A stretch of DNA of 64,000 nt from Trematomus loennbergii (taxonomy: Eukaryota > Chordata > Actinopteri > Perciformes > Nototheniidae). Under the pieces are notes generated by a model. The model did no database searches. It saw only the letters and a program-made list of their open reading frames with translations, and was not told the DNA's origin. The stretch's first letter is position 1; each line of letters opens with the position of its first letter. The stretch covers positions 6,374,385-6,438,384 of the forward strand of contig JAAOOA010000086.1 of assembly GCA_012861695.1 (NCBI GenBank), in the 5' to 3' direction. Below are positions 24,601 to 35,102 of the stretch, in pieces. The position numbers and the translations under genes are program-made.

Positions 24601-27600
24601 AAATTGGACAGTCGCTGAAAAAAATCTGCACCATTGTCCTCACTGGAAGTAATAGTAATGAGCAGATGTTGAAGGATGCAAAAGCATTCTTGAAACTGTT
24701 TGAAAATGAATGGTGTGAACTTGTCGCCCAAACAGCCCGACCTTCGTTGGGTGGACGAAAAGGAAACAATGCATATACCATACCCTTCACACAAGATGTG
24801 CAGATGTTCTACATGAACCTAGAAACAACATCAGCTTCTGCCAGTGAAAGCATAGAAAAGTATGAAAGCCCACAGGTTTACAATGCACTTTGCAGAGTAA
24901 CCCTCGCACAAGCATCAGTCTTAAGCAAATGTGCACCCGAGGTTTCAAAAATGACACTGAAGACATTCCAGGAAAGAGATGACTCTACTCAAGGGTTGTC
25001 CAAACACTTCATCAGGATAAATGTTCGGAGCAGGGGAGGCCAAAACATTGCTGCCTTCTTGACCTCTGAAATGGTCAGTGCAATAAATCTGCTTGTGAGC
25101 AAGAGAAAAGCATGTGGCGTACACAAAGACAATCCTTTCGTGTTTGCAAAGCCTGATTCTTCTCCCACAAGCACCCACTCTGGAAAGAGCTGCATGAATT
25201 TCTTTTCAGGTCTGTGTGGTGCAAAGCACCCATTACATCTCACGTCGTTACATCTTCAAATGCACCTTGCAAGAATCTTTCAGATTCTCAACCTGGAGAG
25301 CGACGAGCTCAATGACCTCTCTAAACTGTTGGGTCAGGACATCCGGGCCGACAGGGACTATTATCGTTCGCCAGAGGCAGCCTTGGAACTTGCAAAAATA
25401 GCAAAACTCTTCTGGCAATGGAAAAGGGTACTCTTGAAAGATTCAAAGGAACATCTCTGGACGAAATTGAGATTGGAGGTAGGCATCCAGTGTTATACTG
25501 TTTGTTTCTGCCAGTGGCTGAGAAAAAACTCTTTTAAAACTACAAATAACCATATAACTAATTATATCTTGCCTTTTATTCAAGATGAATTGGAGTCAGA
25601 TACGGAGCAGGACAACTCTGAAAGTGATGATGGTGTAGAGTACTTTGAAGAATCAGATGTTTTCCTTCAGTGGAGGGGTATGTTGTCAAATGTTTCTGTT
25701 TTATTCATACTTTCATCTCCCAATAACTCAAACAAATTGATCAAACACATAATAACGTTTCTAGATGCTGCGGAACAACAAGGCCTGACTCCTGAGCAAG
25801 ACGCCCTTGAGCACATAAAGACATGCGGAGACAAACCCTTCCTGGAGGAACGGCTTATTGACCCCATTAAAGGTTTGTTTTGTTTTTTCCTTTATAGCTA
25901 ACCCTTAAATGCAAATGGGGAGTCCTAAAGAAAGACCGGTGCACTATAGGATGAGCTCTGCACAATAACTCTTACTGAATTTGTTGGTCAATAATTGGAT
26001 GTAACATGGAATTTCTTTTATTGTTGCTTTTATAGGGAGGGGTGTGTTTACAAATGAATCCATTGAACCATCAACCTTTGTTGTTGAGTATCGTGGGAAC
26101 ATCTCCCGTCGCAAAGAAACCAGGAAAAAAAAGTGTGGTGACACTTTGAAAAACTATTCATTTGACTTCTCATGGATCGGAAGAGACTGGCGGTGAGTTT
26201 ACTTATTTTTCAGTTAAGGAGGGGACTCGTAAAAAAAAAAATCTATATTTTGGCTTTTGATCAGAAAATATTGATGTTATCAAGTTAAACATTGATTTAT
26301 CAACGTGTGTATGTGTGTAGTACATTTACACAATATATTTCAACATCAGGCTACCATGTCAGTGTACATTTGAAAAAGTTAGATAGGTAGAATTTAAATT
26401 GCTTAATTCACCTGTGCATCAGGTGTAAGTTGCTAATAATGAAATCATAAAGTATCTAACAATCTGTCACAAATCGAGCCCTGTACAAAATATATTTTGT
26501 CCGTGGTTTTAGTATCATTAAGAATATTTTTCTTTCTAGCATTACAGCTTTGAATGAAGATGGGACCCTCGGGAGACTCGTGAATGACGATCATATAAGT
26601 CCAAACTGTGAAATGAAGAAAATTGTCTATGAGGGAAAACCACACCTGTGCCTGTTCACAGTGACAGCAATATCTCCAGGCGAGGAGATAACTTACAATT
26701 ATGGAGACTCCTCTTATCCGTGGCGCCAAGGGTAGGTTTATAATCTTTGTTTGTGCCTCAACAGTGGTGACAGCCTAGGAAGAAGGCCATATGACTTTAA
26801 GTTATCCATATATTGTTTATCCGTCCCATTCTCTTGAACACTTTATCTCAGGAGCACCTGGAGGGATATTATACACATTTTGCATGGACTGAAAGATTAA
26901 TTGATTACAATTCCGTGGTCTAAGGTTATTGTGACCTGACAAAACATGTTCTAGAACAGTGGTTCTCAACTGGTGGGGTCGCGGACCCGTTTCGAGTGGG
27001 TCGCAGATGTGTGAGAGAAGAAAGAAAAATTGAATTCTTTTTTCTTTTTTTTTGGAAAAAAGTCTAACTTTTATTTTTAAGGCCCGATTTTCTAACGCTG
27101 TGCATGAATTACGCGTTGGACTGGAAGTACCGGAGACCATAAACGCTTTTGAAAACTTCTGTCACGTAGTGATCATCTTCTCAATAAAACATATTTGCTG
27201 ATGTTTTTTCGATATTGTATGCTGAAAAGCGTATATATTACAGCACGATTTTTTGTTGAATAGATTTGAGTGGTTAAAATTTCGGGTTGCGATTTATTGA
27301 CAAAGGAAAAAGTGGGTCCCGAGGCCTGACCAGTTGAGAACCACTGTTCTAGAAGACTATAACTCAAAAATAAAATGCTAATCATGACAATTTCACCAAT
27401 GTCTAATAGAATAAAACTCAAAGCTCCATTTTTACAGGAATCCAGTGAACAGAATACACCACAAACGGATCTAAATGCTGAAGACTCTTCATCTGAGGAT
27501 GTAAGTGTTTGATGTATTATCCTTATAAAACACATGGTAAATGTGGCCGAACGGCAGTACAAAAAAAACACAAAGCATCACAATGCTGATTTGGACGTAC

Positions 27601-30600
27601 ATTTTTATGGCACAAGTCAAAGCTTTCACACCATGGCAGGATGGTGTATATCCAGAGGCTTCTTCAAAGAATCTGCAGTTGAGTTTGTTGCTGCTATTGT
27701 CTGAGTAAGACAAAAAACAACACAAAGAGAAAACAACTGGTACTAATGTTAAAGGGGACCTATCATGCAAAATGCACTTTTGTACGTCTTTTATACATGA
27801 ATATGTGTCAGGGAACTCACCAAGTGTCAGAAAACACAACCCTCTCTCTTTTCCTCCATACCCAAATCTCTAAAAACGGGGCTGCAACGGAGCTGATACA
27901 GATTTGAAATTGTTCTGACGTCAGAAACAGGGAGCTCCGCCTATATGGGCAACTCTCCACCTATCAGGGGAATGGGGGTTGGGTCACGGCCACGGCCATT
28001 GCCGCTCGAAAGCGCTGGAGACGATGTAGTACATATGCCAGGCCTGTAAGTGGCGCTGTAGTCTCCAGAAAAGCAGCGAAGAAGACTTCCCGCGCATGGA
28101 TGCCATGGTTGCCCTTCTGTTTATTCTCCGCTGTGGACGCTCTGGCTCTTTTTCTCCCTCCCCGAGGCAAGCGTTTGCTCCTGCTGCTGTAATTCTCTCC
28201 GGTTTGACACCAGCAGATGAAAAACACCCACCTCTCCGCCTCTTCCAAGGGACGAGGGGGGACTGTGCAGCAGAGTTTCAGTTACATATTTTTTGCCGGT
28301 CAACATGTCCGTTAAAGTTTAAATCTTCTGGACAAAATAAGAATAATACACGGAGCCTTTCTTTTCCTCCCCCTCTTCTGAGAGCCCAGCAGCTGATCTC
28401 CCTCTCCTTCAGGGGGGCGTGGTCAGCTCCAGCTCATTTGCATTAAAGCTACGTCACAGAATCAGCCCTTGCAAAAACAGGGCTGGAAAAGAGCAAATAG
28501 AGCGAAATGAGGCATGGCTAAAATGCATGATCTGTTTGGTATTTTGAAAAAAAATTCAGACATGTTTTATATAGGTATGGCCCTACAATATGTTTTTCAA
28601 ATATAGCATGATAGGTCCACTTTAAATTGATGCATCCCTAGTGCTTTGTGTTTTCTTCTGCAATTTTCTGATGCCATGGGAGATTGTTGGCCGTGATGAC
28701 AATATTAAGGTGGTTGTAGTAGTAAGTAAGACTCTAATATTATCAAGTGCAATACTGCTTATCGGGTGTATTTCATCTATGCTTGAGGTGGTGATATGAA
28801 TGAGTGCTCTAGTGCTGAACTATAACTCCAAACCTATGCTGTTATTTTCTGCAGCTGGACTCCTGTTAAACCATTTTTATCAAGCATAAATCTGTCTTAG
28901 AATTACCTAACTAGAAAGCAGCACAAGAACATCTTAGATTGCTCCAGTTTATTTCAAAGAGAAAAAGGAAAACAAAACAAGCTTAACAATGTTAAAAGTA
29001 GAATATATGAGTCTAAGGCTGTGCTCTTATGGCATAGTGGGGAATTACTAAATGTTTTGTTTTTTTATATTTCCAGGCTGAGGAGTCAGCAGGATCCTTC
29101 AGTTCTGCAGCATCCTGCTGTGACGAAGAATACGTGCCGTCTTCTGAAAAGCAGAGCTTTGAAGAACACGTTGATGCCCCACGCACCAGGCAGCAGGACA
29201 ACACTGATTCAAGCTCTGATGAAGAGCTCAAAGACCCCTCATTCACCAAAAAAAATTATTGTTACGTTTGCGGTGCAGCTCAGACTAAAATTTCTCGTCA
29301 CCTTTTTACCCATAGAAATGAAGAGCCTAATATAGCTGCAGTGTTAAAACTACGCAGAAATTCGAAACAACGAAAAGCTCTACTGAATGAGTTACGTGAC
29401 AGAGGAAATAAAAAACACAATCAAGAGGTTTTGAAGACTCGCTGTGGAGAACTTAAAGTGAAAAGGAGACCAAGCATTCCCACCCCTACTCAAACCTATG
29501 CAGCCTGTCTGTACTGTAAGAACATATTTGTTCGTGAGAAACTTATGCGACATATGCCCAACTGTTCTGCAAAGACGTCCTCAGATCCTCAGATAGGTAA
29601 AAGGAACAAGTTTCAGCTGCTGCGGAGTCAACAGACCCCAAACAAATCTCATCAGCTGTGAGGAAGTTGTTAAAAACACTGAAGAGGGATGACATTTCAT
29701 ATGAAATCTGGAATAGTCCCTTACTACTGCAGCTGGCACAGGTTATGTACCCCAGGAAGGAAACAACAGCAAAAACATACAGTTGTGTCAAATTGAGGCT
29801 GAGGCAAATTGGACGACTCCTGTTAGCATTGAAGAAAAAGTCGATATGTAGCTTGGAAGATGCTACTAAACTGCAAAACTTCAGCAAAGTTGTTGAAGCA
29901 GTGAGAGAGCTCAGTGGCTTCAATGAAGAAACCATGTCCTGTGAAAAACCAACTCTCATGAATGATTTAGGAAATTCACTTAAGAAAATTGCTGACATTA
30001 GCTTTGCCAGAGCTTGGAAAGAGAATGCTGATACAGAGAAGATCCTTGAAGCACAGAAATTCATACAATTGTGTGAGAAAGAATGGAACTTTGTCCCACT
30101 GAAATCAGGTGCAAACAATATACCAACAATACCATTCATACATGATGTGCAGCTTTTCTATCAGTGGATACAGAAGACAGCAGCTTTGGCGGTTCAAAGT
30201 CTGACAATGCATGAAAGCTCTTCGGTCTACACTGCACTTATGAGGGTGACAACTGCAGAAGTGTCAGTCTTAAACAAAAATATGGCAGCAGTTTCAAAAG
30301 CAACGCTCAAGTCATTCCTTGAACGGGACCAGACAGAGATTCATAAAGACGATTCTGCTAGCCAGTCAGAGTTTGAAAAAATGGTGTCCAACCACACCGT
30401 GAAGATAAACGTTAAGACCATTGGTGGCCAAAAAGTTACTGCTACATTGACCCCTAAATTGATCACTGCACTAACCCTGCTTGAGAACAAGAGAGAGGCA
30501 TGTGGTGTACATACAGAAAATCCCTTCTTATTCGCAAGACCGGATGGCTCACATAAAAGCTTCTACGAAGGACATCGCCTCGCCACCAGTTTTGCAGCTC

Positions 30601-33600
30601 GCTGTGGTGCAAAGAACTCGTCAAACCTTCGCTTTGCACTTTTCCATAAACATATTGCCAAAGTTTTCCAGATTGTCAGCCTCACGAATGACGAGCTTGG
30701 TCAGCTAGCCAAACTGTTGGGCCGCGACATTCAGACTGACAGAGAGTACTATCAGACGCCAGACGCAGCTGCTGACATTGCAAAAATCTCAGTGCTCCTG
30801 TCAGCAGTGGAGGATGGATCTCTTGAAAGATATGAAGGCAAATCACTCAAGGAAATTGACATTCCAGGTATGTGTTCAGCTCATTACTTAAAGAAGCCCT
30901 ATTTGGCTTTTTCGTGTTTTTTTGTTTCAGTAGACCAGGGGTGGGGAACCTTTTTCCTCTCAAGGGCCATTTCAATTTTTACAACATCCTCCGAGGGCCG
31001 TACAAATTATTGAACTCAACCTCTGCTTAAAAATACTAAAATCACAGCCCATTCATTTCGCCTTTCTTTCATGCTGTGCAAAGAAAAAGCAACCTCTTAA
31101 TCCAGATATCTTACCATGACTCGCGCATGCATGCACGTACACGGTTGTGGTATGACCACCAAAACAGAAAGATATGGACACAAGATGTGTGCAAATGTAT
31201 TTAGTTTCCTATCCATGTGAACATGAATTAAGTGACCTAACCTCCTCTAGGGGGGTCCGGGGGCAGGCTCCACCGGGAAGATTTGTTTGAAATGTTGAAG
31301 TTAAAAGCATCAATCTGGTGCACTTTGAGAGCAACATTAGGAGATCTATGGATACATCTCTCAACACCCATATGAAACAACTGTAAGAAGATTTTCTTTT
31401 TCTTTATGGATATTTTACAAATCACTCTCCTTTCAAACTGTATTCTTGTTTATTAATAACAACTTTTTTTTACTGTCATATAGTATTTTATACCAGTTTT
31501 TCCTTTAGTCTCTTATGGCGCATTTCCACCATGGCGCGGTTTAAGCGTGCGTGCCGTGTCGTGCCGGGCCCGTTTTTGGTTGCGTTTTTTCTGGCCCGAC
31601 AAAATCGTGGTTCTATCGGGGCCAACAAACAGGGCTGAGTCGGGCTGAGTATGCTAAACTAGAGAGAGAATCGCTGGCAAGGGGGCTACAACTACAACAA
31701 GATGAACATATTTGACCGTGATTTAATTGTAATAGACGTTTCAAAATGATGCCGAAGTAACAACATACTGATACCGGTTAGTAAAGACCATGAATTAATG
31801 CTTTGACAAGTCTGCAGACAGACGGCAGGCGAAAAACCTTTTAAAATGCGCGTTGTCTAAATGGAGATCGGCTAAGCTAACGCAGTATATGCTCCGACCG
31901 TCCACACTCACAACAACGGCCTATACAGACATAAATAAACCAGCGACTGTACTCGCCATGACACAGGCAGTCTGTGGTGTGTACTTGTTTAACTTTTGTC
32001 TAGTTTCTGAACAGATATGAGGAGCTGTGAGCTTGAGTGCTAACAGCTAACGGCTGATGTTGTTATTCTGGGGTTCTCATTGAAGATGACGTCACGGCTC
32101 CGCCTACACTGCGTTACTATAGATACTACCCCAGTTCCTAAACTGTAATAGAGTGGCGAAGTCCCTCCCCTTCCGGTGGACCTCCATGGGACCTTATTTT
32201 GGTAAAATTATGTATTGAAGTCAATGGAGAGAGAAAGATTATCTTTCGATCCCGTTTGAATTGTGCCACGAATTACACATATGATGTTTGTCAATTTAAA
32301 AGATAATTTTGCAAGTAAAAAAAAAACAATTTGTCGTAAAACTGTGAAGTAACACTTTTGTTTGTGTGAAACGCTCAATGAACGACATCTCTGGTCTCAC
32401 AGAACAACACACGTCACCAAGATGGCCGTCACTACTGTCTTGTCAACAAAACGATTGACTACCCTCACTATCACCACAATGAAACACGTCCTGAAGAAGT
32501 CATGCAAAGCTGCCTGCCTGCCTTCCTTTGATTCTCTCTGAACTGCCTGGTCTTTTAATGTTTAATGTCAACCATTTGTGCAGATAGCATGAAGTAGAGA
32601 AGATCGCTAGCGTTAGCATTTCTCCCCCGGGCTTAAATTGTGTATTATAGAATGATCACACCGTGTGACAGTACTCTTCAAAGGTTCACGAAATATGACT
32701 ACTACTCTTACTGTTTAACATTTTGGGTTACTTAATGTTACTTCATGTTAAGGCTAATACAAATGACAAGGCTGTAATGCTAACTAACGTGCTAGCTACT
32801 AGCTAGCTTGATCCAGACACTCCTGGTCCTTTCATCAGACGGGAAGCGAAAGAACGAGCAAGACCCATTGCTGGTATAATAACAACCTGGTACTAAGCAC
32901 ACAGGCATCTTGTTAAAGTTATCTTATCTTAGCCAGCGCCATATAGATAGATTCTATCTATATGGCGCTGATCTTAGCTATCTCTTAGTGGAGGAAAACA
33001 ATTGTGACATCACTTACGCGACTCTGGGATTTGTAGTCTTTCTAGTTGCGTATTTTTCATAGTCTTATATTTCAACAGTTTTACGACAAACTGTGACTTT
33101 TTTGACATGGAAATTATTTTAAGATTGACAAACATCATATGTGTAATTCATGGCACAATTCAAACGGGATCGAAAGACACGTTTTCTCTCTCCATTGACT
33201 TCAATACATTATTTTTCCGAAATAAGGTCCCATGGGGCGGAAGTAGATGGGCGTGACTTCGCCACTCTATGGAAGCGCAGCATAAAGTGGGCCAGTCCTA
33301 ACAAGGCATAACGAGGCCTAGCCATACCGAGCGAGGCCGAGCGAGGCCGTGTAGTGGAAATGCGCCATTAATGTTGTATAACTATAATGATCATATAAAG
33401 ATGTGCCTCTACCTCACTGGTTGTAGAAAAAGCTTCTTATATTCGTTAGCATAGCTAGCTAACCAGATGCTAATAACAACAAAGTTATTGACTGTATCAA
33501 TATGACAGATGAACAGATCGCCACTGGGCTTACAACTAAAGACACAGCCACGCAAAAACTGCGGCATGTGTACGGCTCCTTATGGGTACTGCAATTTCTG

Positions 33601-35102
33601 AAGTGGCGGAGCAGCGTTCCGGTGCTCTCCTTCAGCATGTGTCAGGCGAGACATATACCACGTGATGACACGTTAGGCTCGTGTTGTGTTCAAGGACCCT
33701 GACCTTGGCCAGGAAAAACAGGCACTCGCTTGTTTAATTCTTTTGCGGTCTAGATTTCTTTAATAATTTTTTGCGTGTGTTTATAAATTACCTCGAGGGC
33801 CGTACCAAATGGTCTCGCGGTCCGTATACGGCCTGGAGGCCGCAGGTTCCCCACCCCTGCAGTAGACAGAAGCCTTTAACTGATTATTCAATAAAAAAAT
33901 ATAAATCTTTGGAATAATGTCATGAATTGATAATCCAAATCACCTAGTCCTAGTGGTACCACAATATATATCTTGTTTTCCTTTGCAGATGAATTAGAGC
34001 TGGACAACTCCAAGAACATTGATGCTGAGGAGGACAATGAAGAATCAGAAAGTTCTCTTCTGCTGCGAAGTACGTAGTACACACAAACTCTGATACTGTT
34101 AACTCCAATACTCATCTGTAATTCAGAATAGTTTTTCCATGCAGACGTTTTCTGTGGCATTGAAGCTGTTAGAAAGCATCATTACATTAGCATTCACTGG
34201 CACAAGATTACCGTCAGAAAACAGCTGCATTTTGAGCAGCGAACGTTTTAGCTTAATTACCGATTCAGATACTTTTGAATAAGGGTTTTTGATACAGCAA
34301 TATATTAAATGTGAAAGAGGGGTCTATTATAAAATCATTTATATTGGAGTTAGGTGACTTTGTCTTGGAAATCTAGATTCATTAACTCTCTTTTTAATCT
34401 TTTAGGGTATTTTCCTTTTAAACGACAATCATTACAATCATTTGATTTAACCCCTTGAAGCCCAAGCAGTTTGTGTTTGGTTCCTTTTTTGTTTACTCAC
34501 TGAGGTCTTGTTTTAAATGCAATATGTTTTTAATGTATTATTACACATTTTTATTTCATAATTCATGACAAAGTAAGATGAAATAGATGTATTTTATCCA
34601 TATATACCATATTGTTCTAATTTCCCACAAATTAAATCGGGGCTCCAGTTCTTATGAATATTAAACAATTTATATCTAGCACAAGTTTCGCTGACCTTTT
34701 GTCCATGACTTTTGGTTTCAGCCTGTTGCACTGAGGAGCGCAGATTTATCATTTTATACAGGATATGGAATACTCTGTGTCATTTGTTTTTGAGATCATT
34801 ATTTGTTCAAGGACAAAAGGGAAAGGAATAAGTAAATAGTGAATAATACAAGTTTTCATAATGTTCTCTCAAATGTATCTCCTCTAGGTCTTCCATTCAC
34901 AAAAGACTCTTCTGAAACCAAAAAAATTCCTTTCCAGAAGAAACGTAGACGAGCCCCGAAAAAGAGGCAGGACAGTGATTCTTCTGAGATGAGCGATGTG
35001 GAAAATGTCATCCGAAAATGTCATCCTTCTCTGTGTTCAGAGAACACAGAGAAGGATGACCAGTCACAGAAGATGCCCGAGAGCTCTGCTGTCATCACCT
35101 GA
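17607..35102 (+). CDS. Two-module SET (KMT5A-like) / tyrosine-recombinase-like protein
   Basis: Exons: 17602-17715 (ATG 17607), 18224-18383, 18507-18699, 23556-25478, 25585-25677, 25765-25872, 26036-26192, 26540-26731, 27438-27500, 29077-30867, 33989-34069, 34888-35102 (open further, see 34888-35416). Order: pre-SET, SET, acidic/serine-rich linker, two zinc fingers, YR-like domain, acidic linker, then the same module again, and a lysine/arginine-rich end. Most junction phases fit. KMT5A proper monomethylates histone H4 lysine 20; fish genomes carry many divergent KMT5A-like copies, some fused to other domains, and I believe this belongs with them. Breaks: YR1 near 25404-25413, the donor after SET2 at 26731, YR2 near 29599-29602. 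Whether it is one gene, two tandem genes or partly a pseudogene cannot be settled from sequence alone. Confidence 0.65.
18700..19544. other. Intron sequence, nothing recognised
   Basis: AT-rich DNA between the SET1 donor and the nested transposon block beginning at 19545. No exon, RNA gene or repeat boundary was recognised. Confidence 0.4.
19893..21068. mobile_element. piggyBac-like TTAA MITE (inner copy)
   Basis: TTAA at both ends, with left AGTGGACCTATCATGC and right GCATGATAGGTCCCC. Internal sequence matches 27749-28625 in the opposite orientation. Open frames inside it are not conserved genes. Confidence 0.8.
21065..21445. mobile_element. Second TTAA MITE family (AGGTGGGGTA ends)
   Basis: The left end is TTAAAGGTGGGGTATGTAAT and the right end is ATTACCTACCCCACCTTTAA. 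It shares its TTAA with the MITE ending at 21068. A second copy in inverse orientation is at 43392-43709. Confidence 0.8.
21916..22835 (+). repeat. tRNA-derived SINE, split by another element
   Basis: The head (ggcagtggctcagtcagtag) is tRNA-like. The body has the common fish SINE stretch gtgcccttgagcaaggcacc. The continuation (gatgggttaaatgcagaggc) resumes at about 22755, after the insertion 22115-22731. Confidence 0.65.
22115..22731. mobile_element. Inverted-repeat element inserted in the SINE
   Basis: The ends CAACCCAGTCTCACG and CGTGAGACTGTGTTGG are imperfect inverted complements, and the symmetry continues inward over about 100 bp (tttcgtgttat ... ataacacgaaa). A 6-bp duplication CTCCTA flanks it (22109-22114, 22732-22737). 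Superfamily not identified. Confidence 0.75.
22836..23555. other. Intron sequence before the YR1 exon
   Basis: AT-rich, with no coding content. It ends with the acceptor ctattttcag at 23555. Confidence 0.4.
23556..25478 (+). CDS. YR module 1: two zinc fingers plus tyrosine-recombinase-like domain
   Basis: One long exon. A serine/aspartate-rich linker (about 23556-23870) leads to a C2H2 finger (CYVCGKGHTKISRHLLKH, about 23883-23940) and a C2HC finger (about 24128-24195). A helical region follows, then a C-terminal segment shaped like the end of tyrosine recombinases: LHLQMHLARIFQIL, LGQDIRADRDYYR (about 25240-25375). The final tyrosine pair is kept. The box-II arginine and the LGH histidine of active recombinases appear replaced, so catalysis is doubtful and DNA binding is more likely. 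The family occurs in many fish genomes, usually as uncharacterised proteins. Near 25404-25413 the conserved frame (LAMEKGTLERF) is out of phase by one base with the rest. Paralogue of 29077-30867. Confidence 0.75.
25585..26731 (+). CDS. Acidic linker and SET module 2 (four exons)
   Basis: Exons 25585-25677 (acidic, DELESDTEQDNSESDD), 25765-25872 (pre-SET, LTPEQDALEHIKTCGDK), 26036-26192 and 26540-26731 (SET core RGVFTNESIEP, LGRLVNDDHISPNCEMK, GEEITYNYG). Residue by residue it parallels SET1, including the N-D-D substitution. The Y-x-Y-G motif here is Y-N-Y-G. At the 3' end the donor leaves the reading phase one base off the next exon; read straight on, the frame ends PWRQG-stop at 26735, where KMT5A itself would end. 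So the gene may stop here in some transcripts. Confidence 0.75.
26957..27346. mobile_element. hAT-type MITE
   Basis: Inverted ends CAGTGGTTCTCAACTGG / CCAGTTGAGAACCACTG with an 8-bp duplication TTCTAGAA on both sides (26949-26956, 27347-27354). 390 bp, no coding capacity. Lies in the intron after SET2. Confidence 0.9.
27438..27500 (+). CDS. Short acidic linker exon
   Basis: Flanked by tttacag and GTAAGT. It encodes ESSEQNTPQTDLNAEDSSSE in the phase that suits the next exon at 29077, and matches the position of the serine/aspartate linker that opens YR1. Confidence 0.5.
27749..28625. mobile_element. piggyBac-like TTAA MITE, complete
   Basis: TTAA at 27749-27752 and 28622-28625. Inverted ends AGGGGACCTATCATGC / GCATGATAGGTCCACT. 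It is the best-preserved full copy of the family also seen at 19545, 19893, 48191 and 49202. Apparent frames within it are not host genes. Confidence 0.85.
28626..29076. other. Intron remainder before the YR2 exon
   Basis: No features seen. It ends with the acceptor tatttccag at 29076. Confidence 0.4.
29077..30867 (+). CDS. YR module 2: two zinc fingers plus tyrosine-recombinase-like domain
   Basis: Same plan as YR1: an acidic/serine-rich lead, a C2H2 finger (CYVCGAAQTKISRHLFTH, about 29260-29316), a second C2HC-like finger (about 29500-29570), a helical region and the YR-like C-terminus (FHKHIAKVFQI, LGRDIQTDREYYQ, about 30625-30765). Here the box-II arginine and LGH histidine are again not seen and the tyrosine pair remains. 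The frame breaks at the A-run 29599-29602: upstream reads to a stop at 29659-29661, and the conserved continuation is in another frame from about 29605 onward. The rest is open to the donor at 30868. Ends in phase with the exon at 33989. Confidence 0.75.
32148..33270. mobile_element. Long-inverted-repeat element inside the Harbinger-like element
   Basis: The ends ATAGAGTGGCGAAGTC / GACTTCGCCACTCTAT begin inverted arms of about 190 bp (32148-32345 against 33073-33270). The middle is unrecognised and holds a perfect palindrome at 32934-32970. It could be a separate third-layer insertion or the inner arms of its host; its target duplication is unclear. Confidence 0.65.
32934..32970. repeat. Perfect 37-bp palindrome
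   Basis: Arms CAGCGCCATATAGATAGA and its exact reverse complement around one T. It lies near the middle of the element 32148-33270. Confidence 0.9.
33989..34069 (+). CDS. Acidic linker exon after YR2
   Basis: Flanked by ctttgcag and GTACGT. It encodes DELELDNSKNIDAEEDNEES, the counterpart of the exon at 25585-25677 that follows YR1. Its phase fits the next exon at 34888. Confidence 0.65.

Larger units (their letters stand above)
31516..33367. mobile_element. PIF/Harbinger-like non-autonomous element
   Basis: 14-bp inverted ends TGGCGCATTTCCAC / GTGGAAATGCGCCA, flanked by TTA (31513-31515 and 33368-33370), the 3-bp target duplication typical of PIF/Harbinger. It is the full-length counterpart of 1-534. 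No transposase was recognised. Confidence 0.82.
30936..33859. mobile_element. hAT element carrying nested insertions
   Basis: Inverted ends CAGGGGTGGGGAACCT / AGGTTCCCCACCCCTG. Perfect 8-bp duplication CAGTAGAC (30928-30935, 33860-33867). hAT-Charlie-like ends with gagggccgta-type subterminal sequence. No transposase seen. The interior is largely the element at 31516-33367. Confidence 0.92.

Noticed and set aside
27964..28446. Open frames of 94 and 116 codons
   Set aside because: Inside the MITE 27749-28625; no conserved protein.
29588..29615. A roughly 25-base intron that would repair the YR2 frame
   Set aside because: Too short to splice; an indel at the A-run is simpler.
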